NCBI GenBank assembly: GCA_964399535.1
Contig: CAYNRE010000009.1
Location: 124,001-188,000 of the forward strand
Length of the DNA stretch: 64,000 nt
Source: CAYNRE01 sp964399535
GTDB lineage: Bacteria > Planctomycetota > Planctomycetia > Pirellulales > CAYNRE01
Direction of reading: 5' to 3'
Under the pieces are notes generated by a model. That model had not been told where the DNA came from. It saw nothing but the letters and a program-made list of their open reading frames with translations, and searched no databases. Of the stretch, positions 43,205 through 52,735 are shown in pieces. How positions within the stretch are numbered: the stretch's first letter is position 1; each line of letters begins with the position of its first letter. The translations under genes and the position numbers were made by a program.

Positions 43205-44182
43205 TTAGTCCGGGCGGCGGGTTAACTCCAGCCAGTCCAGGTATACCACTCTAGAGAGGGGTATGCCCGCTGTATAGAGCTGCAGCCGAGAAATATGGCC
43301 CAGGTCCAGCCGCCGTCCGCCGGCCGATTGGGCCACTTCCGAAAGCGGGATCTTCAGGCGGTTCCGGCCCGGCTGGAGCAGCATGGGGCGCTCAAACCGG
43401 TCGGAAATCCGGCCGTTGTGGTTCAGATCCTCAATTTTCACGAACAACCGCAGTGGTTCCTCGCCATCCAGCCAGAGTTCCCCCTCGAGTTGCCCGTAGG
43501 GCGACCAATTGGGAAGCGGCCAGATATAGGTTGCCGCAGCGTATTTGCCCGGGTTGAACTGCAGGCGCAGGGACTCCGCGCCGCGCCGCGCGTGGGTGGC
43601 GCTCCGGGCCGCCCGAACGCCGCGAAACTCCCAGCGAGTAATCTCCAGCGGCTGTTCGAAATCGGCCAGAACGGGCCATTGGCGGCGCTGGGCGTAGCTA
43701 TCGATCAATACCACCAGCGGCTGAACCGCGGCCGCTGCCAACAGGATCACAACCCCGGCCCAGCCGGCTCGCCGCGCCGGGCCGGCCGGCCACTCGGGCA
43801 GACTGAACGCCAACAGGGTCGCCGCGGCCCCCAGGGCGTCGGCCCACAGGTCCTGCCAACTCGGATGGCGATCGACCAGAGCCTGGGCCACCTCGATTGC
43901 ACCCCCCAAGGCGGTGACGAGCACCCAGGCGATTGGGTTGCAGAAGCGGCGCGGGCAGCCGGCGGCCAATAACAGCCAGCGAAGCATCAGGGCGATGGCC
44001 CCGAAGACCAGAATGTGGCCCACGTCCATCACCGCGTTGGCTTCGCGGCTGGCGCGTGGCACCGGCACCATCATGGCCACGATTGCCAGAGTCAGCACCA
44101 GCGCCAGCGCGGCGATCCGACGAGTAAGCGTACCGGCATCGGCTGTGGTTCGACTCGATTGACTGGCCGCGGGAGTTGACAC
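43205..44182 (-). CDS. VanZ-like membrane protein with C-terminal beta domain
   Basis: A 325-residue integral membrane protein. Residues ~20-160 carry about five helices with the VanZ-like pattern DVGHILVFGAIALML and GGAIEVAQALVDRHPSWQDL then ADALGAAATLLAF. Residues ~175-325 form a soluble, likely extracytoplasmic beta-rich domain (WPVLADFEQPLEITRWEFRG, ESLRLQFNPGKYAAATYIWP), which reads like a carbohydrate-binding module. VanZ proteins are linked to glycopeptide resistance but in most genomes the role is unknown. The start is GTG; no strong Shine-Dalgarno sequence is seen. It is divergent from sthA. Confidence 0.75.
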   Translation of the reverse strand: MSTPAASQSSRTTADAGTLTRRIAALALVLTLAIVAMMVPVPRASREANAVMDVGHILVFGAIALMLRWLLLAAGCPRRFCNPIAWVLVTALGGAIEVAQALVDRHPSWQDLWADALGAAATLLAFSLPEWPAGPARRAGWAGVVILLAAAAVQPLVVLIDSYAQRRQWPVLADFEQPLEITRWEFRGVRAARSATHARRGAESLRLQFNPGKYAAATYIWPLPNWSPYGQLEGELWLDGEEPLRLFVKIEDLNHNGRISDRFERPMLLQPGRNRLKIPLSEVAQSAGGRRLDLGHISRLQLYTAGIPLSRVVYLDWLELTRRPD

Positions 44183-44260
44183 GCTGGAGATTAAACGGCC
44201 AAAGCCCGGTTGGTTTCAAGCTCCCGCGCGTGGTCTGCCGGAGCACTCGGCGAGTCTGGC

Positions 44261-44290
44261 TTGGTCCTGGCTCGGCCGTGCCGGTACAAT
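44261..44290 (+). promoter_or_regulatory. Candidate sigma70-like promoter of sthA
   Basis: TTGGTC and TACAAT separated by 18 bases (44261-44266 and 44285-44290) match the sigma70 -35/-10 pattern reasonably. The region lies about 90 bases before the sthA ATG, in the divergent spacer with the VanZ-like gene. Confidence 0.4.
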
Positions 44291-44380
44291 GCCGGCCGCA
44301 ATGGCGGGCCGACCACGCAGCGGCCGCGCTGGCGCGGATTCGCCCCGCGCGGGCCCCTTCACCCCCGCAGAGTCTCTGGC

Positions 44381-45766
44381 ATGGGCCAAACCTTCGATTT
44401 CGACATTCTCGTAGTCGGCACGGGGCCGGCCGGGCAGCGGGCCGCCATCGCGGCGGCCAAACTCGGGCGCCGCGTGGCCGTGGTCGAGCGGCAGCGCGTG
44501 GTGGGGGGGGTGTGCCTGAATACCGGCACCATCCCTTCGAAAACCCTCCGCGAAGCCATCATGTACCTGACCGGCTACCGCTTGCGAAGCGTTTACGGTC
44601 GCAGCTACCGGGTCAAAGAACAAATCACCATGGAGGATCTTACCTACCGCACCAGCCACGTGATTCGCAACGAAATGGAGGTGATTCAACATCAAATGGC
44701 CCGCAACGACGTACGGCTACTCACCGGCGACGCGCGGTTCAGCGGGCCGAACACCATGCAAATCGAGGACGGCCGGGGCAGCCAGCAGGTGACCGCCGAG
44801 AAATTCATCCTGGGGCCCGGCACCGAACCGGCCCGCCCCGAATACGTGGCCCTGCAGGACCAGTCCATCATCGACAGCGACGGCATTCTCCGCCTGTCTC
44901 AGATTCCCAAGACCATGACCGTGGTCGGGGCGGGCATTATTGGGCTGGAATATGCCAGCATGTTCGCCGCGCTGGGTACCAAGATCACGTTGATCGATGC
45001 CCGCAATTCGCTGCTCGAATTCTGCGACGGCGAGGTGGTTGATGCCCTCAGCTACCACCTCCGCCAAAACGGGGTCACCTTCCGCCTGGGCGAGGAGGTG
45101 GTCTACGTCGAAATGGAGCAGAACGAACCGGTCGCCCTGCTGGCCAGCGGCAAGCGGGTTCGCAACGACGTGCTCATGTTCTCCACCGGCCGCCAGGGGC
45201 GCACCGCGCCGCTGAACTTGAGCTCGGTGGGGCTCGAAGCCGACGATCGCGGCCGGCTCAAGGTGAACGAACACTATCAAACCGAGGTGCCTTACATTTA
45301 CGCCGTGGGAGACGTGGTCGGTTTTCCCGCCCTGGCCAGCACCTCGATGGAACAAGGACGGCTGGCCGCCACCCACGCCTGCGGAGAGATCGCCAGCAGC
45401 ATTGCCGGGCTGTATCCCTACGCGGTCTACACCGTGCCTGAAATCTCGATGGTTGGCCGTACCGAGGAACAGCTCACCAAGGAGAAGGTGCCCTTCGAAT
45501 CGGGCGTGGCCCGCTACTGCGAAATCGCCAAGGGCCAGATCCTCGGAGACGAGACGGGCATTCTGAAAATCCTGTTTCATCTCGACAATCACCACCTGCT
45601 GGGTATCCACGCGATCGGCGAAGGGGCTTCCGAGTTGATTCATATCGGTCAGGCCGTGATGGCCCACAACGGCACGATCGAGTATTTCCGCGACAGCGTG
45701 TTCAACTACCCGACCCTGGCCGAGTGCTACAAAGTGGCTGCCTACAATGGTCTGAACAAGCTCTGA
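44381..45766 (+). CDS. sthA: Soluble pyridine nucleotide transhydrogenase
   Basis: A 461-residue FAD flavoprotein that moves reducing equivalents between NADPH and NAD+. It aligns through its length with E. coli SthA: VVGTGPAGQRAAIAAAKLGR (FAD), GTIPSKTLREA, VIGA-type GAGIIGLEYASMFAALG (NAD), YAVGDVVGFPALASTSMEQG, and C-terminal AIGEGASELIHIGQAVM and FNYPTLAECYKVAAYNGLN. Only one cysteine (GGVCLNTGT) is present at the site where other disulfide reductases have a CxxxxC pair, as in the SthA subfamily. ATG at 44381 matches the family start; the longer frame is upstream noise. A metallophosphoesterase gene follows 31 bases later. Confidence 0.93.
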   Translation: MGQTFDFDILVVGTGPAGQRAAIAAAKLGRRVAVVERQRVVGGVCLNTGTIPSKTLREAIMYLTGYRLRSVYGRSYRVKEQITMEDLTYRTSHVIRNEMEVIQHQMARNDVRLLTGDARFSGPNTMQIEDGRGSQQVTAEKFILGPGTEPARPEYVALQDQSIIDSDGILRLSQIPKTMTVVGAGIIGLEYASMFAALGTKITLIDARNSLLEFCDGEVVDALSYHLRQNGVTFRLGEEVVYVEMEQNEPVALLASGKRVRNDVLMFSTGRQGRTAPLNLSSVGLEADDRGRLKVNEHYQTEVPYIYAVGDVVGFPALASTSMEQGRLAATHACGEIASSIAGLYPYAVYTVPEISMVGRTEEQLTKEKVPFESGVARYCEIAKGQILGDETGILKILFHLDNHHLLGIHAIGEGASELIHIGQAVMAHNGTIEYFRDSVFNYPTLAECYKVAAYNGLNKL

Positions 45767-45797
45767 CGGCCGCCTGCTCCGGAAAGTCCGCTTCGCC

Positions 45798-46601
45798 GTG
45801 CCCACGCGCCTGGCCTGGATCACCGACATCCACCTCGACTGCGCGGGAGCCCCGGCCTTGTCCCGGTTTTTCGCCAGTTTGTGGGCCAGCGCGCCCGACG
45901 CCGTCGTGCTAAGCGGCGACATCGCCGAAGCGGCCAGCCTGACTCGGCATCTGGCCGAGCTTCAGCAACAGACTCCCGCCCCGCTGTACTTCGTGCTCGG
46001 CAACCACGATTTTTACGGTGGTTCGCTCCGCAGAGTCCGCGAGCAAGTTACCCAATTCACCCGGCAGCAGCCGAGCCTCAACTACCTGACGACCAGCCCC
46101 CTGGTCGAACTTACCCCCCAAACCGCGCTATTCGGGCACGATGGCTGGGCCGATGCCCGGCTGGGAAACTACGAACGCAGCTACGTGATGATGCACGACT
46201 ATCGCCTGATCGAAGAGTTGGCCCAGGTGGGCAAACGCGAACGATGGCCGCTGCTCAAGTCGCTGGGCGACGAGGCCGCGGCCGAGGTGCAACCCCGGCT
46301 GATCGAGGCGCTCGGGCGTTACCCCCGGGCCATCTTCGTCACCCACGTTCCGCCCTTCGCCCAATCGTGCTGGTACGACGGCCGCCCCTCCGACGAGGAA
46401 TGGCTGCCGCACTTTTCCTGCCAGGCGATGGGCCAGATGCTGCTCGAAGTGATGCGGGCTCATCCCCATCGGCAGCTCACCGTGCTCTGCGGCCATACGC
46501 ATGGCCGGGCCGAGTTTCGGCCGCTGGAAAACCTGACCGTGTGGACGGGCGGAGCCCAATACGGCGATCCCCAGGTAGAGCGCGTGTTCGACGTGGTGTA
46601 G
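45798..46601 (+). CDS. Metallophosphoesterase
   Basis: A 267-residue calcineurin-like phosphoesterase with the usual two-metal motifs: DIHLD (residues 10-14), GD in VVLSGDIAEA, GNHDFYGG, the His in FVTHVPPFAQ, and GHTHGRAEF at the C-terminus. The substrate could be a phosphodiester, protein phosphate or nucleotide. The start is GTG at 45798, preceded by GGAAAG 11 bases upstream. The stop is followed by a 184-base spacer before dinG, and it is likely co-transcribed with sthA. Confidence 0.88.
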   Translation: MPTRLAWITDIHLDCAGAPALSRFFASLWASAPDAVVLSGDIAEAASLTRHLAELQQQTPAPLYFVLGNHDFYGGSLRRVREQVTQFTRQQPSLNYLTTSPLVELTPQTALFGHDGWADARLGNYERSYVMMHDYRLIEELAQVGKRERWPLLKSLGDEAAAEVQPRLIEALGRYPRAIFVTHVPPFAQSCWYDGRPSDEEWLPHFSCQAMGQMLLEVMRAHPHRQLTVLCGHTHGRAEFRPLENLTVWTGGAQYGDPQVERVFDVV

Positions 46602-46785
46602 CCCCTCACGCTGCTGCCTGCCAGAACGGGTATTCGAGCGCCACGCCGGGCGTGGTACGGGGCGGCCTCGTCGGCCGCGCGCCGAATTGTTAGGTTGGCC
46701 CTGTGGCGGGTGCCGCGCGGGCCGAGGGGGCCCCCGTTTCGCCGGCCGGTGCGTTCGGCCTCTGCCAGGGAAGCGTGGTGCGGTT

Positions 46786-48816
46786 TTGCTATCGGTCGAC
46801 GAAATCCTGGGGCCCCTGGGGCGCATCGCGGCCCGGCTTCCCGCCTACGAACGCCGGCCCGAACAGTTGGCCATGGCCCAGGCGGTCGCCTCGGCGCTGG
46901 AGGGCAAGCACCACCTGTTGGTCGAGGCGGGCTCCGGCGTCGGCAAAAGCTTCGCTTACCTGGTGCCGGCCATTCTGGCGGCCGCCCAGCCCGCGGAAAA
47001 CGACGAGCCCCGCTATCGCCGGATCATCGTCTCGACGCACACCATCAGCCTGCAGGAGCAGCTGCTCTCGAAAGACCTGCCGCTGCTCAACGCCGTAATT
47101 CCCTTGGAGTTCTCCGCGGTCCTGGTCAAGGGGCGGGGCAACTACCTGAGCCTTCGTCGGCAGCAAGTGGCCGCCAAGCGGGCCGATCACTTGTTCCGCG
47201 CCCAGGAGGAATTCGAGCAATTGCGCGGCCTGAACCGCTGGGCCGCCACCACCGAAGACGGATCGTTGGCCGACCTGGCGTTCAAGCCTCTGGCGGGCGT
47301 TTGGGACGAAATGGCCAGCGACGCGGCCAACTGCCTGGGTCGCGAGTGCGCCCAGTACGATCGCTGCTTCTATTTTCGCGCCCGCCGCCGCGCTCAACAG
47401 GCGCAATTGCTCGTGGTGAATCACGCCCTGTTCTTCACCGATCTGGGTCTGCGGATTCGCGGCGCGAGCATCCTGCCCGACTACGATGCCGTTATCTTCG
47501 ACGAAGCCCACACGATCGAAGCCGTGGCCGGCGAACACCTGGGCATGAGCGTTTCGTCCAGCCAGGTGAACTACATCCTCCAGAAGCTTTACAACGACCG
47601 CACCAACAAGGGCCTTCTGGCCCAAAGCCAGTTCAAGAGCCAACAGCAACTGGTCATCGAGTGCCTGCTTCGAGCCAGCGACTTCTTCACCGAAATCGAC
47701 CACTGGCTGCACACTTCCGGCTCGCGGAACGGGCGCGTCACCGAGCCCGGCATGATCCGCAACTTGCTCAGCCATCCGCTCGACCGGTTGGCCCGTCAGG
47801 TTCGCGCTGAAGCGGCTCGGCAAGCGTCGGTCGACGACCGACAGAACCTGGTGGCCGCATCCGATCGAGTCGCTGCCCTGGCGGTGGAAATCGAGGCCTG
47901 GCTTTCCCAAACTCTCGAAGGCAGCGTGTACTGGGTCGACGCCACCCGGGGCCCCCGTGCCCGCACGACGCTGACGGCCGCGCCGCTCGAGGTGGGCCCC
48001 GCGCTGCGCGACCATCTGTTCAACCGCACGGCCAGCGTGGTCCTAACCAGTGCCACGCTGGCCAGCGGCGGCCAAGCAGGCTTTAGCTTTCTCGAGAACC
48101 GCCTGGGCGTTTCCCAATGCCAGACGCTGCAGCTCGGCAGCCCCTTCGACTACCAAGAGCAGGCCGAGTTGATTCTCGTGGAAGGCCTGCCCGACCCCAG
48201 CAGCGATCCGGCCGGTTTCGAGCGGGGCGTGGTCCCCATGATCCAGCGCTACGTCGCCCGCAGCGACGGCAGGGCCCTGGTCCTGTTTACCAGCTACGAC
48301 CTGCTGCGCCGCACCGCTCAGCAACTGGCCCCCTGGATGGCCGAACACAACTTGTCGGCCCTGGTCCAGGGGGAGGGGGTACCCCGCGGGCACCTGCTCG
48401 AACGCTTTCGCCAACAGCCGCGCTCGGTCCTGTTTGGCACCGACAGCTTCTGGCAAGGGGTCGATCTGCCGGGCGAACTACTCACCAACGTAATCATCAC
48501 CAAGCTGCCGTTCGCCGTACCCGACCGGCCGCTGCTCGAGGCCCGGCTCGACGCCATCCGCCTGGCCGGTGGGAACCCATTTCGCGACTATCAGCTTCCC
48601 GAGGCAGTGCTCAAGCTGCGGCAGGGGTTTGGCAGGCTCATTCGGACCCGGACCGACCGCGGCACGGTAGTGCTGCTGGACCCACGCGTCCGAACCAAGG
48701 CCTACGGCCGCACCTTTCTGGCGGCACTGCCCCCCTGCCGACGCGTGGTCGAATCATTCGCCCAGCCTCAATCGTCGCCCGCCCCCGGTTTGCCCAACCT
48801 CCGAGATTCGAACTAG
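46786..48816 (+). CDS. dinG: DinG-type superfamily 2 DNA helicase
   Basis: A helicase of about 676 residues in the XPD/DinG family, expected to unwind forked or R-loop DNA. Walker A is AGSGVGKS (residues 48-55), the DEAH box is VIFDEAHTIE, and the C-terminal helicase motifs are SVVLTSATLASGG, VLFGTDSFWQGVDLPG and QGFGRLIRTRTDRG. Cysteines at 183, 188 and 194 match the last three Fe-S ligands of E. coli DinG exactly in spacing, but the first is Ser122 (GRGNYLSLRR). The start is uncertain: TTG at 46786 gives the family-like N-terminus, and a TTG 33 codons upstream also exists. Confidence 0.88.
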   Translation: MLSVDEILGPLGRIAARLPAYERRPEQLAMAQAVASALEGKHHLLVEAGSGVGKSFAYLVPAILAAAQPAENDEPRYRRIIVSTHTISLQEQLLSKDLPLLNAVIPLEFSAVLVKGRGNYLSLRRQQVAAKRADHLFRAQEEFEQLRGLNRWAATTEDGSLADLAFKPLAGVWDEMASDAANCLGRECAQYDRCFYFRARRRAQQAQLLVVNHALFFTDLGLRIRGASILPDYDAVIFDEAHTIEAVAGEHLGMSVSSSQVNYILQKLYNDRTNKGLLAQSQFKSQQQLVIECLLRASDFFTEIDHWLHTSGSRNGRVTEPGMIRNLLSHPLDRLARQVRAEAARQASVDDRQNLVAASDRVAALAVEIEAWLSQTLEGSVYWVDATRGPRARTTLTAAPLEVGPALRDHLFNRTASVVLTSATLASGGQAGFSFLENRLGVSQCQTLQLGSPFDYQEQAELILVEGLPDPSSDPAGFERGVVPMIQRYVARSDGRALVLFTSYDLLRRTAQQLAPWMAEHNLSALVQGEGVPRGHLLERFRQQPRSVLFGTDSFWQGVDLPGELLTNVIITKLPFAVPDRPLLEARLDAIRLAGGNPFRDYQLPEAVLKLRQGFGRLIRTRTDRGTVVLLDPRVRTKAYGRTFLAALPPCRRVVESFAQPQSSPAPGLPNLRDSN

Positions 48817-49005
48817 CGACCCTCGAACCTCGCCAGGTGGCTCTCCGCACCCTATGAACAAGATCGCGCCAACCGTGGTCCGCTTGACGGGGGTTTACAA
48901 TGCCGGCGGAGCCTAATTCCACACTTCGCTTACTTGGCGGTGCTCGATGGCACCGGGCCCGCGCACCGCTCGCCATCGGCCGACTGCCGTAAAAACGAGG
49001 CATCC

Positions 49006-50670
49006 ATGCCTGTCGACCCGACTCCGGAAACAACGCCCCCGTCCCCGCGCAAGCGATTTCGCTATCCGACCTGGGTGGTCGGTGTCTTGGGCAGCCTGGT
49101 TGCCGTGCTCTGGCTGCTTCCCAGCGATTGGGCGCTTCGAGGGCTGGCGATGACCAGCCTCTACATCGCCGCCGCGCTGGCAATCCTGCTGATCGCGCCC
49201 TGGTTTTTGTTCTTTTCAGGGTTTCCGCGCCGTGTCCGGCTGATTGCCGCGGTGTCGCTTGTCGCCGCACTGGGGGGATTCCTGGGATCGATCCGCTCGG
49301 TGGAATTCACCGGCGACATGGTTCCCGAGTTCGTGTTTCGCTGGGCGCCCCGGCGGGCGGAGCTGTTGGAGCACCATCGTCAGAAGCATCGCTCGGCCCT
49401 GGCCCGTATCGCGCCCGAGCGACTTTCGCGATCACCCGGCGATTCGCCCGAGTACCGCGGCTCGCGCCGCGACGGCCTGGTCGATGGTCCGCCGCTTCGA
49501 CGGCAGTGGCCCGGCGGGCTGGGCACTCCCCTTTGGCGGCAACCGGTCGGGGGCGGTTATGCGGCCTTTACCGTGGTGGGGCAAACCGCATTCACGATCG
49601 AACAGCGACGCGCCGACGAGGCCGTGGTGGCCTACGATACGGCCAACGGCTCCGAGTTGTGGGAATTCGCCTACCCGGCCCGGTTCTTCGAGTCGGCTGG
49701 CGGCGAGGGGCCACGGGCGACCCCCACCTTTCACCAAGGCCGCCTTTACTCGCTTGGCGCCACGGGCGAACTGGTCTGTCTCGAGGCGGCCACCGGCCAG
49801 CCGCTTTGGCGGGTCAACATCCTGAAACTCAACGGCAACGCCGAGAACCTTATGTGGGGTATGTGCGGCTCGCCGCTCGTGGTCGGCGACCTGGTCATCG
49901 TCAATCCGGGTTCCCAGGGCGAGGAAGCGACCGCGCAAACCTCGCCTCGCGCGGCCGTGCTGGCCCTGGATGCAGGCACCGGCAGCCTTCGCTGGACCGC
50001 GGGCGATACCCGGGCCGCATATACCTCTCCGATGCTCGTTACGCTCGATGGAGTCGAGCAGGTGCTCACCTTCGATGCCTCGGGGCTCGTAGCCTACGAC
50101 CCGGCCGATGGTCGGCGACTATGGAGCCACCCCTGGACCACTCTGAACGACATCAACGCCTCGCAGCCGTTGGTGTTGCCCGGCAATCGAGTTTTCCTCA
50201 CTTCCGAGCTGGGAGGCGCAGTGGTCGAGGTCACCCGCGACGTCGCGTCGGCAGCCGATGGGGCAACCGCGGGGCAACCGCCCGCCACGGCCGAGTCACC
50301 TTGGAAAGCGCGCGAAGTTTGGCAGAGCAATACTCTGAAGTGCTCCTACGCCAACCCGGTGTACCACGAGGGCTATCTCTACGGTCTCGACCGGGGCATT
50401 CTGGGCTGCGTCGATGCCTCGACAGGCCGCCGGGCTTGGAAACAGGGCCGCTATGGCCACGGCCAATTGCTGCTGGCCGGCGACCTGCTGGTGGTGCTCA
50501 CCGAGGCCGGTCAGCTCGCCCTGGTCGAAGCCACGCCCGACGAGCACCGCGAGTTGGCCCTGATGCCGGCCATCGAGGGAAAAACTTGGAATAACCCGGT
50601 GTTGGTTGGCGGACGGATTTACCTGCGCAACCATCGCGAGATGGCCTGCTACGATCTGACGGATCGCTAA
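49006..50670 (+). CDS. Membrane-anchored PQQ-like beta-propeller protein
   Basis: A 554-residue protein with three N-terminal membrane helices (about residues 22-40, 46-72 and 77-95), then an extracytoplasmic 8-blade-like PQQ/BamB propeller. Repeated propeller signatures: VVAYDTANGSELWEF, LVCLEAATGQPLWRV, VLALDAGTGSLRWTAGD, LVAYDPADGRRLWSHPW and ILGCVDASTGRRAWKQG. The segment GSRRDGLVDGP before the propeller is the typical lead-in of these planctomycete proteins. No PQQ-dehydrogenase catalytic Asp site is obvious, so it may bind proteins or polymers rather than oxidise alcohol. GAGG five bases before ATG fixes the start. Confidence 0.85.
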   Translation: MPVDPTPETTPPSPRKRFRYPTWVVGVLGSLVAVLWLLPSDWALRGLAMTSLYIAAALAILLIAPWFLFFSGFPRRVRLIAAVSLVAALGGFLGSIRSVEFTGDMVPEFVFRWAPRRAELLEHHRQKHRSALARIAPERLSRSPGDSPEYRGSRRDGLVDGPPLRRQWPGGLGTPLWRQPVGGGYAAFTVVGQTAFTIEQRRADEAVVAYDTANGSELWEFAYPARFFESAGGEGPRATPTFHQGRLYSLGATGELVCLEAATGQPLWRVNILKLNGNAENLMWGMCGSPLVVGDLVIVNPGSQGEEATAQTSPRAAVLALDAGTGSLRWTAGDTRAAYTSPMLVTLDGVEQVLTFDASGLVAYDPADGRRLWSHPWTTLNDINASQPLVLPGNRVFLTSELGGAVVEVTRDVASAADGATAGQPPATAESPWKAREVWQSNTLKCSYANPVYHEGYLYGLDRGILGCVDASTGRRAWKQGRYGHGQLLLAGDLLVVLTEAGQLALVEATPDEHRELALMPAIEGKTWNNPVLVGGRIYLRNHREMACYDLTDR

Positions 50671-50726
50671 AACGGCTGGCTGCAAAAAGCTCGGTGCAAG
50701 CCGAGCGCCGTGCCCCCTTTGCCGTG

Positions 50727-51458
50727 CTACACGTAATCCTGCCAGGTCGGTTTAATGATCAGCTCGGGCACGTGTGCCCGAGGCGGCAGGCAGCAGACCA
50801 TCAACACGGCCTCGGCCACGTCGCTGGCCTGCAGGATTCGGGCCCGATGCTCCGCTGTAACCGGATTGGGTCGGTGCACCAGGATGGGCGTGTCGACTTC
50901 GCCCGGGAAAATGGTGGTAACGCGGATGCCGTTCTTGCCCTCTTCCAGCGCGGCCGTGGTGGCCAGCGCGGTGAGGGCGAACTTCGAGGCGTTGTAGGCC
51001 ACCCCGCCCAACAGCCCGGCCCGCTTACCGGCGATCGAGCCGACATTCACGATCAGCCCGTCGTGCCGCTGGCGCATTTGGGGCAACACTTCGCGGAGGC
51101 AGTTGTAGACCCCCGTGGCGTTGATCTCGAGCGTTCGGTCCCAGTCCTCGGGCGAAATATCGGACAGGTATCGGCGCACCACGTTAATGCCGGCGTTGTT
51201 CACCAGGATGTCGATCGACCCCAGTTCCCGCTCGGCCCAGGCGAACAATCGAGCCACGCTAGCGCGGTCGGCCACGTCGACCGGGTGGAAAACGAGGGGG
51301 GGCTGGCCGCTGAAGCCCGCCGCGGTTTCGGCCAGTTTTTCGGTCGACCGTCCGGCTACCGCCACGCGGCATCCTTCGCCCGCCAACGACCAGGCAATCG
51401 CCTGACCGATCCCGCTTCCGCCACCGGTAACGAGCGCCGTCTTGCCGGAAAGCCGCAT
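50727..51458 (-). CDS. Short-chain dehydrogenase/reductase
   Basis: A 243-residue SDR. Motifs: TGGGSGIGQAIAWSL cofactor loop, VDVADRASVARLF, NNAGINVVRRYL, the Ser in VNVGSIAGKRA and YNASKFAL for the catalytic Tyr/Lys. It resembles the YdfG/serine-type and polyol SDRs (dehydrogenase or reductase for small hydroxy-acids). AAAGGA eight bases before ATG at 51458 sets the start; the longer in-frame extension is dismissed. It is convergent with the PQQ gene and divergent from the RDD operon. Confidence 0.88.
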   Translation of the reverse strand: MRLSGKTALVTGGGSGIGQAIAWSLAGEGCRVAVAGRSTEKLAETAAGFSGQPPLVFHPVDVADRASVARLFAWAERELGSIDILVNNAGINVVRRYLSDISPEDWDRTLEINATGVYNCLREVLPQMRQRHDGLIVNVGSIAGKRAGLLGGVAYNASKFALTALATTAALEEGKNGIRVTTIFPGEVDTPILVHRPNPVTAEHRARILQASDVAEAVLMVCCLPPRAHVPELIIKPTWQDYV

Positions 51459-51745
51459 GCCACGGTCCTTTAAATCCTGGTGCGAAAACATCGACTGAGC
51501 CACGGCGCCGCAGGGCTTGCCCCCGGGGCTGGCCGCCGCGCTCGGCGTGTCCGCGTTTGTACCCGCTTCAGTGCCGAACGCAAGCCGTGGCTTGTCGGCT
51601 GGGCAGTGGCCTCGGATAATCGCCCCGGGGCTTCGGGCGGCGGTTTCGCGCTCGCCGGCGCGGGCAGCTCTCTTTCGCGCGGGCAGCCCTGCGGCGTCAA
51701 CCTGGTCGCGTTTCCGGCCTTTTTCCAGCAGCGAGATTCACCGCC

Positions 51746-52723
51746 GTGGCCGACAGTGTCTTGACCAGCACCGTTCCCGACGCTCCGGCGGGGCGAACGC
51801 CGCTGCCGCGCCGCCGCGAGGCCCTCGACCAAGTCGCCGGGCTGGACGAGCGCCCCCGCCCCATCGATACGCGGATCGAAATCGTTACGCCGGAGAACAT
51901 CGCCTTCGAGTACCGCCTGGCAGGCCCGTTCCGCCGCCTGCCCGCTTATCTGGTCGACCGGCTGCTGCAATCGCTTTTGATTACCGTCCTGGGAATCGTG
52001 ATCGCGCTTGCCAGTTCCCGCATCGGGGTTCCCGGCCTGGGCACGGGCGGCGTTCTGATCCTTTGGTTTCTGGTCTCCTGGTTTTACGGTGGGGTTTTCG
52101 AAACCACTTGGAACGGACAAACCCCGGGCAAGCGGGTGTTTCAGCTCCGAGTGCTTTCCATCGACGGGCAGCCGATCAACGCCCAGCAAGCCGTGCTCCG
52201 CAACGTGCTGCGGAGCGTCGACGGGTTTCCCTACCTGCTCCCCTATGGGCTGGGCTGGTTGGCATCGGCCTCGAGCCAGCGATTTCAGCGGCTCGGCGAC
52301 CTGGCCTGCGGCACCATGGTGATTGTCGAAGATCCTCAGCGCCCCAGGGCACCGCAGCCGCTGCGCGACGGCGAGGCCTTGCGACTAACCTCCCTGCTAC
52401 CAAGCGGCACCGTCGTTTCGCCGAGCCTGGCCCGAGTGCTCTCCAGCTATGTCGCCGCGCGCGACCGCCTGCCCTGGGGAAGGCGAATGGAGATCGCCCG
52501 GCACCTGGCCGAACCGCTCCGCCGGCAATACGGATTGCCGCCCGACACACCGTACGACTCGTTGCTCTGCGCGCTTTACCAGCGAGTGTTCTTGGCCGAC
52601 CAAGACCCAGCGCTACCGCGGGGACCGCGCCGCCACGGCTCCCCGGATCGGCCGCAGGTACCCCCAGTCCAGGGCCAGCCGGACGGCCCTCCCGTCAGCT
52701 ACCCGAGCACCGCCAACCGTTAG
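51746..52723 (+). CDS. RDD-domain membrane protein
   Basis: A 325-residue membrane protein with an RDD domain (about residues 58-195): RRLPAYLVDRLLQSLLITVL, WFYGGVFETTWNGQTPGKRV, then a last helix pair. The name-giving Arg and Asp residues are in RLPAYLVDR. Residues ~200-325 form a cytoplasmic tail of unknown role. RDD proteins may transport Na+/H+ or small molecules, but function is uncertain. The start is GTG at 51746. It is the first gene of a seven-gene run (RDD, SpoIIM, TM protein, DUF4129, DUF4350, MoxR, DUF58) with overlaps of 0 to 4 bases or 12-base spacing. Confidence 0.85.
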   Translation: MADSVLTSTVPDAPAGRTPLPRRREALDQVAGLDERPRPIDTRIEIVTPENIAFEYRLAGPFRRLPAYLVDRLLQSLLITVLGIVIALASSRIGVPGLGTGGVLILWFLVSWFYGGVFETTWNGQTPGKRVFQLRVLSIDGQPINAQQAVLRNVLRSVDGFPYLLPYGLGWLASASSQRFQRLGDLACGTMVIVEDPQRPRAPQPLRDGEALRLTSLLPSGTVVSPSLARVLSSYVAARDRLPWGRRMEIARHLAEPLRRQYGLPPDTPYDSLLCALYQRVFLADQDPALPRGPRRHGSPDRPQVPPVQGQPDGPPVSYPSTANR

Positions 52724-52735
52724 GCTAGCCGTTCC

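Noticed and set aside
48883..48901. TTGACG and TACAAT upstream of the PQQ gene
   Set aside because: The two hexamers are only seven bases apart, so they cannot form a normal -35/-10 promoter.
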